Shown here in pieces: positions 18,584-27,895 of a stretch of DNA of 64,000 nt. Position 1 is the first letter of the stretch, and every line of letters starts with the position of its first letter. The notes beneath the pieces were generated by a model, which was not told where the DNA came from, ran no database searches, and saw only the letters and a program-made list of their open reading frames with translations. Both the position numbers and the translations under genes were made by a program. The stretch lies in contig DASVQP010000032.1 of the NCBI GenBank assembly GCA_036389135.1, forward strand, positions 1 through 64,000, given 5' to 3'. This DNA is from Longimicrobium sp. Lineage in GTDB: Bacteria; Gemmatimonadota; Gemmatimonadetes; Longimicrobiales; Longimicrobiaceae.

Positions 18584-19068
18584 TCGGCGACAACCACTCG
18601 CTCACGGCCGGCCACGTGGCGCGACACCGCCCCCCGCAGTCACGGATCAGCACCGAGATCGCCGTCCTTGTGACGCAGGAGGACGACACCGAGCCGGCCT
18701 TCCGCAACGAGTACTGGGACAACAAGAAGGCGGGGATCTACGTGGACGTCGTTTCCGGCGAGCCGCTCTTCAGCTCGCGCGACAAGTACGACTCGGGCAC
18801 GGGATGGCCCAGCTTCACCCGCCCGCTGGTCGCCGCCAACGTCGTGAAGCGCGAGGAGCGGAGCTGGGTGGGCACGCGCATCGAAGTCCGCTCGCGCGGC
18901 GCGGATTCGCACCTCGGCCACGTCTTCGACGATGGCCCCGCGCCCACGGGGCTGCGATACTGCATGAACTCCGCGGCGATGCGCTTCATCCCCGTGGAGC
19001 GCCTTCAGGCCGAGGGCTATGGCCGGTTTCTGCCGCTCTTCGCCGGAAGGCAGGCGCAGCGTTCCTGA
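18580..19068 (+). CDS. msrB: Methionine-R-sulfoxide reductase with an AbiEii-like N-terminus
   Basis: It encodes 162 residues. From about residue 31 it is Msr[52 protein letters not shown] and the catalytic C128 in [11 protein letters not shown]. MsrB reduces methionine-R-sulfoxide with thioredoxin. Residues 1-30 ([11 protein letters not shown], then STEIAVL) do not look like MsrB, which normally has a 'LTPEQ..V' lead-in, but resemble the start of AbiEii toxins. The ATG overlaps the abiEi stop, as expected for abiEii. A deletion probably fused abiEii to msrB in frame. Confidence 0.85.
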   Translation: MIGDNHSLTAGHVARHRPPQSRISTEIAVLVTQEDDTEPAFRNEYWDNKKAGIYVDVVSGEPLFSSRDKYDSGTGWPSFTRPLVAANVVKREERSWVGTRIEVRSRGADSHLGHVFDDGPAPTGLRYCMNSAAMRFIPVERLQAEGYGRFLPLFAGRQAQRS

Positions 19069-19118
19069 TCCGCACCGCAAGTGAAGATGGGGCCCGGGGT
19101 TCGTCTCCCGCGCCCCCC

Positions 19119-19148
19119 TTGCGCGCGCCCGAACATCGTTGGTATACC
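19119..19148 (+). promoter_or_regulatory. Probable promoter of the S9 peptidase gene
   Basis: TTGCGC and TATACC are separated by 18 bases, about 100 bases upstream of the start codon. Confidence 0.4.
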
Positions 19149-19245
19149 CTACGAGACTGCGACTCTGTGCGCCGGTGTCGGATGGCCCATGCGCCGCCCG
19201 GACGCTGCGGGGCCACCGAGTCTCACCCACCCACCAGGAGTGAAG

Positions 19246-21273
19246 ATGAAGAGAGCGGGGGCACTGGTTCTGCTGCTGGGCGCTCTGGCGCCGAGCGCGG
19301 CCCACGGGCAGGAGGGCGGACGGCGCCTGAAGCTGGAGGACTACCTGGAGATGGAGTCCGTGGCCAACCCCCGAATCTCTCCGGATGGGCGGCGGGTGGT
19401 GTACGAGCGCGGGTGGGTGGACAAGATGAAGGACCGCCGTCAATCCAGCCTGTGGATCATGGACGCAGACGGGACGCGCAACCGCTTCCTCGTGGAAGGG
19501 AGCAGCGCGGTGTGGTCGCCGGACGGGACGCGCGTGGCGTACCTGGCGGAGGGGCAGCCGGACGGCACGCAGATCTGGGTCAAGTACCTGGACGCGGGGG
19601 GCGCCACGCAGGTCAGCCGCACCGAGGAAACTCCCGCCGACCTGGCGTGGAGCCCGGACGGGACGCAGCTCGCCTTCCGCATGCTGGTGCCCGACCGGGA
19701 GCGCTGGTCGGTGAGCCCGCCCGGAAAGCCGCAGGGCGCCACGTGGACGGCTGAGCCCAGGGTGATCGAAGACCTGCAGTACCGCCGCGACCGCCGCGGC
19801 TTCATTGAGGATGGCAACGAGCACATCTTCGTGGTTGCCGCCGACGGCGGCACCCCGCGCCAGGTGACGCGCGGCGAGTTCAACCACGGCGCGCCGGAGT
19901 GGATGCCGAACGGCCGCACGCTGGTGTTCAGCGGCCTGCTGGAGCCGGACGCGCAGTACTTCTGGCGCGAGAGCGAAATCTACGCGGTGGACGCCGCGAA
20001 CGGTGCCGTCCGCCGGCTGACCCGCCGCAAGGGGCCGGATCACTCGCCCGCCATTTCGCCCGACGGACGCCAGATCGCGTACCTCGGCTACGACTCGACC
20101 GACGCGACGTACCGGGACCAGGACCTGTACGTAATGAACGCCGACGGCACCGGGTCGCGCCTCCTGACCTCCGCCTTCGACCGCTCGCCCGAGGCCCCGC
20201 GCTGGAGCGCGGATGGCCGCGAGGTGCTGGTCAATGTGGGGAGCGAGGGGGCGTACAACGTACACGCCGTGTCGCTGGACGGCCGCGTGCGCCCCGTCAC
20301 CCGCGGCGCGCACGACCTGCGGCTCACCGACGTGGGGCGGAACGGCGCCTTGATGGGCGTCTGGTCCGATCCGCACAACCCGGGCGACGTGGTGCGCTTC
20401 ACCGCCCGCGCGCCGGAGCCGCGCCGGCTGACCCGCGTCAACGCGGACGTGCTGGCGGGGGTGGAGCTGGGCCGGGTGGAGGAGGTCTGGTACCAGGCGC
20501 CGGACGGGCTGCGCGTGCAGGGGTGGATCATCAAGCCGCCGCGCTTCGACGCCAACCGCAAGTACCCCATGCAGCTGCACATTCATGGCGGGCCGCACGC
20601 CATGTACGGAGTGGGGTTCAACTTCGCCTTCCAGGAGCAGGCCGCGAACGACTACGTAGTGCTGTACACCAACCCGCGCGGCAGCACCGGCTACGGCAGC
20701 GACTTCGGCAACGCCATCAAGAACGCCTACCCTGGCAAGGACTACGACGACCTGATGGCCGGGGTGGACTACACGCTGGCGCGGGGCTACGTAGACGCGC
20801 AGAACCTGTTCGTGACCGGGTGCAGCGGGGGCGGCGTGCTCACCGCGTGGATCGTGGGGAAGACGGACCGCTTCCGCGCCGCGAGCTCCAACTGCCCCGT
20901 CACCAATTGGCTTTCATTCGTTGGGACCACGGATGGCGCCAGCTGGTACCGCAACTTCGAGAAGCTGCCCTGGGAGGACCCTAGCGAGCACCTGCGCCGC
21001 TCGCCGCTGATGTACGTGGGAAACGTGAAGACCCCCACCATGCTGATGACGGGCGTCAACGACCTCCGCACCCCGATGCCGCAGACCGAGGAGTTCTACC
21101 AGGCGCTGAAGATGCTTCGGGTGCCGACCCGGATGGTGCGGTTCAACGACGAGTGGCACGGCACAAGCTCGCGCCCCTCCAACGCCCTGCGCACGCAGAT
21201 GTACCTGCGCAAGTGGTTCGAAGAGTGGATGACCCCCGCGGGGCTTCAGAAGCAGCGGGCGGCCCGCCGGTAG
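19246..21273 (+). CDS. Secreted S9-family prolyl oligopeptidase-type peptidase
   Basis: It encodes 675 residues after a CCAGGAGTGAAG ribosome-binding site. A signal peptide (MKRAGALVLLLGALAPSAAHG) directs it to the periplasm or outside. A beta-propeller of TolB/WD40-like repeats (SPDGRRVVYERG, SPDGTRVAYLAE, SPDGRQIAYLGY) occupies the first two thirds. The alpha/beta hydrolase domain has the nucleophile S527 in GCSGGG, an aspartate in GVNDLRTP and a histidine in DEWHG. Such enzymes cleave small peptides, often after proline. Confidence 0.95.
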   Translation: MKRAGALVLLLGALAPSAAHGQEGGRRLKLEDYLEMESVANPRISPDGRRVVYERGWVDKMKDRRQSSLWIMDADGTRNRFLVEGSSAVWSPDGTRVAYLAEGQPDGTQIWVKYLDAGGATQVSRTEETPADLAWSPDGTQLAFRMLVPDRERWSVSPPGKPQGATWTAEPRVIEDLQYRRDRRGFIEDGNEHIFVVAADGGTPRQVTRGEFNHGAPEWMPNGRTLVFSGLLEPDAQYFWRESEIYAVDAANGAVRRLTRRKGPDHSPAISPDGRQIAYLGYDSTDATYRDQDLYVMNADGTGSRLLTSAFDRSPEAPRWSADGREVLVNVGSEGAYNVHAVSLDGRVRPVTRGAHDLRLTDVGRNGALMGVWSDPHNPGDVVRFTARAPEPRRLTRVNADVLAGVELGRVEEVWYQAPDGLRVQGWIIKPPRFDANRKYPMQLHIHGGPHAMYGVGFNFAFQEQAANDYVVLYTNPRGSTGYGSDFGNAIKNAYPGKDYDDLMAGVDYTLARGYVDAQNLFVTGCSGGGVLTAWIVGKTDRFRAASSNCPVTNWLSFVGTTDGASWYRNFEKLPWEDPSEHLRRSPLMYVGNVKTPTMLMTGVNDLRTPMPQTEEFYQALKMLRVPTRMVRFNDEWHGTSSRPSNALRTQMYLRKWFEEWMTPAGLQKQRAARR

Positions 21274-21320
21274 CCGGGGGCGGAGCTGAATTCGGTTTCC
21301 GTACACGCGAACGGAAGAAG

Positions 21321-21350
21321 GGCTCCGGGCACAACGCCCGGGGCCTCTTT
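21321..21350 (+). terminator. Terminator of the S9 peptidase gene
   Basis: A 10-bp stem (21321-21330 with 21336-21345) with one G-T pair, a 5-base loop and TCTTTC. Confidence 0.75.
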
Positions 21351-21391
21351 CGTCCGAGGAGGGGCGCAGGCTGCGCTCCTCCCCGTTTTCC

Positions 21392-21428
21392 TTGACAGCT
21401 TAGGAGTCGCCGAGTATCCTCCTCCTAA
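21392..21428 (+). promoter_or_regulatory. Promoter and operator of padR-permease
   Basis: A near-consensus promoter: TTGACA, 17 bases, TATCCT. An inverted repeat TTAGGAG (21400-21406) and CTCCTAA (21422-21428) overlaps the spacer and the -10. This is where a PadR repressor would be expected to bind. Confidence 0.75.
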
Positions 21429-21446
21429 CCGCCATAGGAGAGAGCC

Positions 21447-21788
21447 ATGACCGATTCCGCCTCGCTGCTGCCAGGCACGCTGGACCTGCTGATCCTCAAG
21501 GCCGTCTCGCTCGGGAAGCTGCACGGGTACGGCGTACTGCTGCGCATCGAGCAGATCTCGGGCGGTGCGCTCCAGATCCAGCAGGGCGCGCTCTACCCCG
21601 CGCTGTACCGGCTGGAGCACCAGGGTCTCATCGAGAGCGAGTGGGGAGTCTCCGACAACAACCGCCGCGCCAAGTTCTACCGCCTCACCCCCGCCGGCCG
21701 CGCGCGCTTCGGCGAGGAAGTCGCGAGCTGGAACCGGCTTGCGGATGCCATTGCGCTGTCGCTGCGCACCACCCCTCGGGAGATCTGA
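21447..21788 (+). CDS. PadR-family transcriptional regulator
   Basis: It encodes 113 residues, the short PadR form. The winged helix spans LPGTLDLLILKAVSLGKLHG through GALYPALYRLEHQGLIESEW and NNRRAKFYRLTPAGR; a short C-terminal helix supports dimerisation. PadR proteins repress adjacent transporter genes and release DNA on binding a ligand. ATG follows a TAGGAGAGA ribosome-binding site. It is coupled to the permease, which starts two bases after its stop. A palindrome overlapping its own promoter suggests autoregulation. Confidence 0.93.
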   Translation: MTDSASLLPGTLDLLILKAVSLGKLHGYGVLLRIEQISGGALQIQQGALYPALYRLEHQGLIESEWGVSDNNRRAKFYRLTPAGRARFGEEVASWNRLADAIALSLRTTPREI

Positions 21789-21790
21789 GC

Positions 21791-24535
21791 ATGAAGACTC
21801 TGTTCGCGCGGGTTCGGTCGTTCTGGCGCGGGCTGCGGAGACCCGACCAGCTCTGGGCGGAGATGGGCGAGGAGATGCGCTTCCACGTGGACATGGAAGC
21901 CGAGCGGCTCCAGCGCGAGCGGGGTCTGGATCCCGCGGAGGCGCGCCGGCAGGCGGCGGCCGCGTTCGGCGGGGTGGAGAAGTACAGGGAGGCGGGCCGG
22001 GACGCGCGGGGGCTGGGGTGGCTCGCCGGGCTGACGCTCGACCTCAAGCTCGGCGGCCGGATGCTGGTCAAGTATCCGGGGCTGACGATCGTCGGGGGGC
22101 TCGCGATGGCGTTCGCCATCTGGGTCGGCGCCGTCGTCTTCGAGATGGTGATGCTGTTCGTCAGCCCCACGCTGCCGCTGCCGGACGGCGACCGCATCGT
22201 GCACCTGCGGAATTGGGACGTGCAGGCGAACGGCACGGAGCCCCGCGCGCTGCACGACTTCGCCGTCTGGCGCCGGACGATGCGGTCGGTGACCGACTTC
22301 GGGGCGTGGGAGGACGTCACGCGCAACCTCGTGGGGCGTGACGGCGAGGTCCGCCCGGTGCAGCTCGCGGCGATCACCGCGTCGGGGTTCCGCATCGCCG
22401 CCACGCCGCCGCTGCTGGGCCGCGCCCTCGTGCCGGCGGACGAGCGGGCCGGAGCGCCGCCGGTGGTGGTCCTCGGCCACGACGTGTGGCGGGCGCGCTT
22501 CGCGGGCGACTCCGCGATCGTCGGGCAGACCGTGCAGCTCGGCGATGCGTACGCCACCGTGGTGGGCGTGATGCCGGACGGCTTCACGTTTCCGGTCGCG
22601 CACGACGCTTGGACGCCGTTCCGCCCGAACGTGCTCGACGATGCGCCGCGCAGTGGGCCCGGCATCACCGTCTTCGGGCGGCTCGCTCCCGGCGCGACCC
22701 TGGGCGACGCGCAGGCCGAGCTCGCGGCGCTCGGCCGGCGCGCGGCGCGGGAGCTCCCCGGCACGCACGAGCACCTGCAGCCCCAGGTGATGCCGTACGC
22801 GCAGATGTTCGTCGGGGGGTCTACCTTCGCGGTGATCCAGATTTTACCGCTGATGCTCCTCGTGCTCGTCTGCGGCAACGTGGCGCTGCTGCTGTTCGCG
22901 CGGGCGGCGACGCGCGAGAGCGAGATCATCGTGCGGAGCGCCCTCGGCGCGAGCCGCCGCCGGATCGTCGTGCAGCTGTTCGCCGAGGCGCTCGTGCTCG
23001 GCGGGGTGGGCGCCGCCGCCGGGCTCGCGGCCGCCCACCTCGCGCTGCGCCAGTGGGGGCTGCCGTTCCTGGAGGCGGACATGGGGCAGGTCCCGTTCTG
23101 GTACGATCCGCGTCTCTCGCCCTCCACCGCGCTCTACGCCTGCGCGCTGACGCTGCTCGGCGCCGCGATCGCCGGCGCCCTGCCGGGGCTCAAGATCACG
23201 CGCGGGCTCGGCTCGCGCCTGCGGGCCGGTACGGCCGGCGGCGGCGGCCCGCGGTTCGGCGGCGTGTGGACCGCGGTGATCGTGGCGCAGGTCGCGGTCA
23301 CCGTCGCCTTTCCGGGGATCGTCCTGATGGAGCTTCGGGAACTGCAGCGGTTGCAGTCGTACGACGTCGGGTTCCCGGCCGACGAGTACCTGGCGGTGAG
23401 CCTCGCGATGGAGACCCCGCCGGGCGCGGACAGCGCGACCGTGGCGGCCCACCGCACGCGGTTCGTCACGGTGCTCGAGACGCTCCGCGAGCGCGTCGCG
23501 GCCGAGCCGGGGGTCGCGGGGGTCACCTTCGCGGACCAGCTGCCGCTCACCAACTACGCCGACCTCCGCATCGCCCTCGACGATTCTGCGTCCGTCGCCG
23601 CGCCGTCCGCCCCGGCGGGCGAACCGGCCGGTCAGCGGCCGCTGCTCTCCACGAAGATCGCGCGCGTGGATCTGTCGTACTTCGACGTGCTGGGGGCGCC
23701 GATCCTCGCCGGCCGGGGATTCCAGGGCGCCGACCTCGCCCCCGGAGCGGGGGTGGCGATCGTCGATCAGGGCTTCGTGGACCAGGTGCTTCTGGGGCGC
23801 AACCCGATCGGCCGGCGGGTGCGCATCGGCGTCGGCGGTACGCGGCCCGATGGCCCGGGCGCCGACTCGCTTCCCTGGCACGAGATCGTGGGGGTCGTGA
23901 AGGAGCTCGGCATGGTCGGCGCGACGGAGTCCGGACGTGGAAGCGGGCTCTACCTGCCGGCCACTCCGGGGAGCGGCTTCCCGCCGGTGATGATGATCCA
24001 CGCGCAGGGCGACCCGATGGCGCTCGTGCCGCGCCTGCGCGCGATCGCCGGCACGCTGGATCCCACGCTGCGGCTCTCCGAGCTCCAGCGCGTGGACCAG
24101 GTCACGAGCCCGATCCTGTGGGTGGTCGGGATGTTTCTGCGGGCGACGCTCGTGATGACCGCCGTGGCCCTTTTGCTCTCGCTGGCCGGCATCTACGCGG
24201 TGCTGTCGTTCACCGTCGCCCGGCGCACGCGCGAGATCGGCGTGCGCGTCGCGCTCGGCGCGAACCGGCGCCGCATCCTCACCGCGATGTTCCGGCGGCC
24301 GCTGACGCAGGTCGGCCTCGGCGTCGCGGCGGGTGCCTCCCTCATCGCCGCCGGCGCAGTGATCCTGACTCGCAGCGCCGCGTTCGCGAGCGCGCCGAGC
24401 GCCCTCTCGGTAGGTCACGTCGCGCTGCTCGCGGCCTACGCGGCGTTCATGCTGGGGGTTTGCCTGCTCGCCTGCGTCGTCCCTACGCGGCGTGCGCTCG
24501 GGGTGGAGCCGATGGTGGCGATGCGGGTGGAGTAG
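21791..24535 (+). CDS. ADOP-family FtsX/MacB-like permease
   Basis: It encodes 914 residues. The N-terminal 80 residues are cytoplasmic and charged, with the ADOP signature WAEMGEEMRFHVDMEAERLQ. Next come the first membrane helix, a MacB-like periplasmic domain (DGFTFPVAHDAWTPFR), a central FtsX block (ESEIIVRSALGASRRRIVVQ), a second periplasmic domain and a C-terminal FtsX block (TREIGVRVALGANRRRILTA). No ATPase gene is adjacent, so the partner lies elsewhere. Paralogous to the permease at 5767. Confidence 0.92.
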   Translation: MKTLFARVRSFWRGLRRPDQLWAEMGEEMRFHVDMEAERLQRERGLDPAEARRQAAAAFGGVEKYREAGRDARGLGWLAGLTLDLKLGGRMLVKYPGLTIVGGLAMAFAIWVGAVVFEMVMLFVSPTLPLPDGDRIVHLRNWDVQANGTEPRALHDFAVWRRTMRSVTDFGAWEDVTRNLVGRDGEVRPVQLAAITASGFRIAATPPLLGRALVPADERAGAPPVVVLGHDVWRARFAGDSAIVGQTVQLGDAYATVVGVMPDGFTFPVAHDAWTPFRPNVLDDAPRSGPGITVFGRLAPGATLGDAQAELAALGRRAARELPGTHEHLQPQVMPYAQMFVGGSTFAVIQILPLMLLVLVCGNVALLLFARAATRESEIIVRSALGASRRRIVVQLFAEALVLGGVGAAAGLAAAHLALRQWGLPFLEADMGQVPFWYDPRLSPSTALYACALTLLGAAIAGALPGLKITRGLGSRLRAGTAGGGGPRFGGVWTAVIVAQVAVTVAFPGIVLMELRELQRLQSYDVGFPADEYLAVSLAMETPPGADSATVAAHRTRFVTVLETLRERVAAEPGVAGVTFADQLPLTNYADLRIALDDSASVAAPSAPAGEPAGQRPLLSTKIARVDLSYFDVLGAPILAGRGFQGADLAPGAGVAIVDQGFVDQVLLGRNPIGRRVRIGVGGTRPDGPGADSLPWHEIVGVVKELGMVGATESGRGSGLYLPATPGSGFPPVMMIHAQGDPMALVPRLRAIAGTLDPTLRLSELQRVDQVTSPILWVVGMFLRATLVMTAVALLLSLAGIYAVLSFTVARRTREIGVRVALGANRRRILTAMFRRPLTQVGLGVAAGASLIAAGAVILTRSAAFASAPSALSVGHVALLAAYAAFMLGVCLLACVVPTRRALGVEPMVAMRVE

Positions 24536-24618
24536 GATTCGAGGATCGGCCGCCGGGGTCCACGGACTTCGGTCGAACCTGTCCAGAAGTTCTGTGAAGG
24601 AATACGCGGGAACGCGGC

Positions 24619-24678
24619 CTCACACAGAGACACAGAGGAAACGGCGAGAACTGCGTGAGCGGTTCTCGCCGTTTTTCA
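24619..24678. repeat. CACAGAG-type hairpin repeat acting as terminator
   Basis: A CTCACACAGAGACACAGAGG arm is followed by a strong 13-bp stem (24639-24651 with 24662-24674) and a T-run. The stem probably terminates the permease operon. The CACAGAG motif is shared with the elements near 27.7, 30.3, 34.0, 36.2, 42.7, 55.3 and 57.0 kb. Confidence 0.7.
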
Positions 24679-24921
24679 TCCCGTTTCCAGGCTACGAACG
24701 ACGCAAAGCTCGCCGGCCGCATCTTTCTCCAGCGATTCGTGGCAGCCGTCCGGGGCTTCGCGGATCACGTAGCCGGGAAAAGCCGCGTCCGTGTAGTAGA
24801 TGTCCCGTCCTGCCCTCTTGTGTTCGCGCCCGGCGGCGGCGACTGCTTCGCGTCCAATTCGCTCTACCACCTGCGGGCGGAGCCTTCCGGTATGATCAAA
24901 CCTATCGTCAGGGTTGCGCAT
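24676..24921 (-). CDS. Hypothetical protein
   Basis: It encodes 81 residues with plausible globular composition (VERIGREAVAAAGREHKRAG; RDIYYTDAAFPGYVIREAPDG). No family recognised, no signal or membrane segment. It sits 37 bases after a small ORF on the same strand and may be co-transcribed with it. Its 3' end reaches the terminator hairpin of the opposite strand. The ribosome-binding site is weak. Confidence 0.55.
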   Translation of the reverse strand: MRNPDDRFDHTGRLRPQVVERIGREAVAAAGREHKRAGRDIYYTDAAFPGYVIREAPDGCHESLEKDAAGELCVVRSLETG

Positions 24922-24958
24922 GATTCAGAGTACTGCACGTGGACAGAACCCGCCGCGG

Positions 24959-25180
24959 TCAACCGGGCGGTCTAAACGATCTGGTGAATCCCGAGATCTT
25001 TGAAGAGCGCTCCGGCTGAGTCGAACCGCGCCACTCCACGCCCTGCTCACTATCCCCAAGAATTGCAACCGTCTCTTCGTTGAAGCACTGCAAGGGACAC
25101 TTGCTGCCATGTCGGTTGTTGCCCACCTCTTTGGTTAGACCGGACTCGATGCTCACCCGAGCGGTCGCCGACTCGCCCAT
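24959..25180 (-). CDS. Small hypothetical protein
   Basis: It encodes 73 residues. The ATG is preceded by a good GAGGAGG ribosome-binding site, which supports it being real. Two cysteines occur in SKCPLQCFNEETVAIL. The second half is rich in Ser/Arg and less protein-like, so the natural frame may be shorter or frameshifted. GC content is lower than in the surroundings. No function assigned. Confidence 0.5.
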   Translation of the reverse strand: MGESATARVSIESGLTKEVGNNRHGSKCPLQCFNEETVAILGDSEQGVEWRGSTQPERSSKISGFTRSFRPPG

Positions 25181-25378
25181 GCTGTCCTCCTCAGTGAGTG
25201 ACCAGTTATTCTAGCCAACGGGCAGCGCCACACGGACGCTCCCTATCAGCGCGCAGAACTGCTCGTAAGTCACATCTTAACACGAAAACGTGCACTTATT
25301 GTGCAGGAGGAGCTGGTGGGCCGCGGACAGGGCATCCAACAATTCCGCCGCGGGGCACTCTGCGACCGCGAGCTGACC

Positions 25379-25412
25379 CAGAGGCACGGAGACGATCGCC
25401 TCCGTGCCTCTG
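25379..25412 (-). terminator. Terminator hairpin behind the beta-propeller gene
   Basis: A perfect 13-bp stem (25379-25391 with 25400-25412), 10 bases beyond the stop codon. The arm CAGAGGCACGGAG resembles the CACAGAG repeat family. Confidence 0.65.
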
Positions 25413-25422
25413 TGCTCTGCGA

Positions 25423-27561
25423 TCAGCGGGAGGCGGTAGCGCGACGGGGGGTGAAGTCGGTCCGGCGCACTTCGCGAATGCGGTTTCCGTCCATCACGCC
25501 CTCCACCAGCTCGTAGCCCATGAGGGCGAAGATGCGGCCTCGCAAAAAGAGGGGCCGCGCGTTGCCGTACCAGTCCACGCACGACGCAACGCAGCCATCC
25601 TCCACGGCGCGCTCCGGCTGCGCCGCAAGCTCGCCGAGCTCATCGAGCGCCGCGCCCTGGTTCGCCAGGAAGACGATGGAGGCGGAGCCTTCTTCCAGCT
25701 GCTCGTACCCCGCCTTCCCCGTGCGGCGCACCGGCAGCCCCAGCACACCGCTCGCGGGGCCGTCCGCACGATAGAAGAAGCCGTGACTCCGCGTCTCGCC
25801 CTGCGAGGCGCCGCGCCGCGTGTACAGGGCACCCAGCTCCGGGCGAGCGGCCAGGCGTACGCCGGTAAAGTGCAGGTCGTGCGCATCCGCACCCACCACC
25901 AGCGCGTCGCCGCCCATCGCCTCGATCCGATCCACCGCGTGACCCAGAGCAAGGGGCCGTACGGGGGTTCCGTTGCGTGCCCAGGGTACCGCGAAGACCA
26001 CCGCGTTCGGCGCCGCCCGGGGACGGTCCCACCCGTTCCCGGCCCCGTAGAGCAGGTAGCGCCCGACGAACCGGTTCTGCACCGCGCCCGATCCCGCGCG
26101 GGGAAGCGGCCGGTAGCGCAGCGGCCCGGCGTCCTGGCGCCCGTCCCCGAAGTCGGCGACTGGAACGCGCAGCAGCGACAGCGCCCCCGCGCCCCGTTCC
26201 GCGGACCACATCCGCGCGCCGCGGCCGCCGGAGCGGACCAGCACGTTCAGGTGCCGGTCGTCGCTCTCCAGGAAGGAGAACTGGTCCACCGGGCTTCCGG
26301 AAACCCCAAGCGCGGAAGGGTGGGACCCGTCCAGGGGCATCCGGTATAGCACGGACTCGCCGGCCCGCTCGGCTCCATCCCACGGCGAGGCGGTGGTCCA
26401 CACGTACACCGCGCTCGGCGACACGTAGAACACGCTCCCCCGCGGACCGATTACGGCGGTCGCCTCGCACGACATGGGGGTGCTGCGGAGCTTGCACGTG
26501 GTGACCGTATGCAGCGCCGGGTGGCCGCCATCCCCCAGCGGCCGCGCCGGGCGGTACACGCGCGTGGAGGTGGCGATGGGGGTGAACTCTCCCTCCCGTG
26601 CTCCGGGGTGCCAGCGCCGCAACGCCGGCAGCCATCCGGCGGGGTCCCTCCCGTCCAGCGGCAGATCGAGCGGAGTGTAGAAGATGAGATCATCGCCGAC
26701 CAGCCGGCTGGCGTAGTTCCGCGACGAGTAGTAGTCGTTGGAGCGCAGGTGATACGTGGAGCGGTGGCGGAGCCGCCCGGCGGCATCGATGCCGAAGAGA
26801 CCGATCTCAGTCCCTCCTCCGCGGTAACTGTAGCCGAGCACCACCACCTGGTCGCCCGACACCAGCATCTCGTCGTACCAGCCGGACCTCGGGTCGATTC
26901 CGGGGCCGAAGGCATCCACCGACGAGACGGGGGTGAGCTTCGGGCCGCCGACGCGAACGGTGAAGAGGCGCCCCCTGCGCAGGATCACCAGGTGATCGCC
27001 GTGCGTCTTCACGATGCCGCCTTCGTCCACCCCCTGGTGCTGGTTGTTCGTGACCGCGTCCGTAGTAGCGGTGGCGGTCACCACTACGCCTTCCAGCGCC
27101 AGGGCCGCCGGAGCCATCACGAAGTCCAGCGTCACCGCCTCACCCGCTTTGACGGTGACGGAAACCTGCCGGGTTGTCCTTCCGATGACGGACGCCGTGA
27201 CGGCAAGGGTGCCCGCGGCAGCCGAGAGAGTGTAGCGTCCCTCGGCATTCGTCACGGCCGCGGCGCATAAGACGCGCACGTTCACGCCGCTGAGCGGCTT
27301 GCCGTCCGGCCCGGTCACCCGCCCGGCGACCGTCCCGCGCTCGGCTGCGGAGGCCGCCGGCGTGGAACACAAAGGGTTCGAAGCAACGGGTGGCGGCGTG
27401 GATCGGGCCGGGGCGAGATCCGCGACGAAGCCGCGCAGCTCCGCCATGGAGCGGAACGGCTGGAGAGTGCGCTCCGGGGCCGCGGCTCTGGGAACCTGTG
27501 CCGCCGCCGTGGTACCCGTGGCGAGCAGCGCGGCCAGTGCAAGAACGAGAGATGGGCGCAT
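25423..27561 (-). CDS. Secreted beta-propeller protein with a carboxypeptidase-regulatory-like domain
   Basis: It encodes 712 residues. A signal peptide (LVLALAALLATGTTAAA) is followed by a carboxypeptidase-regulatory-like domain at about 80-155 (GTVAGRVTGPDGKPLSGVNV; NAEGRYTLSAAAGTLAVTAS). The remainder matches the beta-propeller family whose first strand reads 'N.Q..GVDE..IVKT.G' (here NNQHQGVDEGGIVKTHGDHL). The family is envelope-located with no catalytic assignment, so this is likely a binding or surface protein. Monocistronic. Confidence 0.85.
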   Translation of the reverse strand: MRPSLVLALAALLATGTTAAAQVPRAAAPERTLQPFRSMAELRGFVADLAPARSTPPPVASNPLCSTPAASAAERGTVAGRVTGPDGKPLSGVNVRVLCAAAVTNAEGRYTLSAAAGTLAVTASVIGRTTRQVSVTVKAGEAVTLDFVMAPAALALEGVVVTATATTDAVTNNQHQGVDEGGIVKTHGDHLVILRRGRLFTVRVGGPKLTPVSSVDAFGPGIDPRSGWYDEMLVSGDQVVVLGYSYRGGGTEIGLFGIDAAGRLRHRSTYHLRSNDYYSSRNYASRLVGDDLIFYTPLDLPLDGRDPAGWLPALRRWHPGAREGEFTPIATSTRVYRPARPLGDGGHPALHTVTTCKLRSTPMSCEATAVIGPRGSVFYVSPSAVYVWTTASPWDGAERAGESVLYRMPLDGSHPSALGVSGSPVDQFSFLESDDRHLNVLVRSGGRGARMWSAERGAGALSLLRVPVADFGDGRQDAGPLRYRPLPRAGSGAVQNRFVGRYLLYGAGNGWDRPRAAPNAVVFAVPWARNGTPVRPLALGHAVDRIEAMGGDALVVGADAHDLHFTGVRLAARPELGALYTRRGASQGETRSHGFFYRADGPASGVLGLPVRRTGKAGYEQLEEGSASIVFLANQGAALDELGELAAQPERAVEDGCVASCVDWYGNARPLFLRGRIFALMGYELVEGVMDGNRIREVRRTDFTPRRATASR

Positions 27562-27663
27562 GGCATCCTGGGGGTGGGGGTTGAGCTCGGAACAGGCGGC
27601 ATCCGTCCGCCTATCCTGAACGACGGACGGCGGAGGGATGCTTGCACACGCTCCCCCCAGCTA

Positions 27664-27770
27664 AAAGGCATCACACAGAGGGCACGGAGGGGAACTGCAA
27701 GGCGCAGAGAAAACTCTTTCCGTTCTTCTTGCTGGTCCCCTCTGTGGCTCTGTGTGAAACAAGCTGTTCA
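27664..27770. repeat. CACAGAG hairpin repeat
   Basis: Left arm CATCACACAGAGGGCACGG and right arm CCTCTGTGGCTCTGTGTG face each other across about 60 bases, forming a long imperfect inverted repeat between the beta-propeller gene and the tRNA. Confidence 0.6.
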
Positions 27771-27779
27771 AGATGCAAC

Positions 27780-27818
27780 GAAAACACCCGCCCTCTGCGA
27801 TGCAGAGAGCGGGCGTTT
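27780..27818 (-). terminator. Terminator of tRNA-fMet
   Basis: On the minus strand a long stem (ACGCCCGCTCTCTGC with its near complement) closes a 3-base loop and ends in GTGTTTTC. It starts three bases beyond the tRNA. Confidence 0.85.
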
Positions 27819-27821
27819 CCA

Positions 27822-27895
<74 letters not shown>

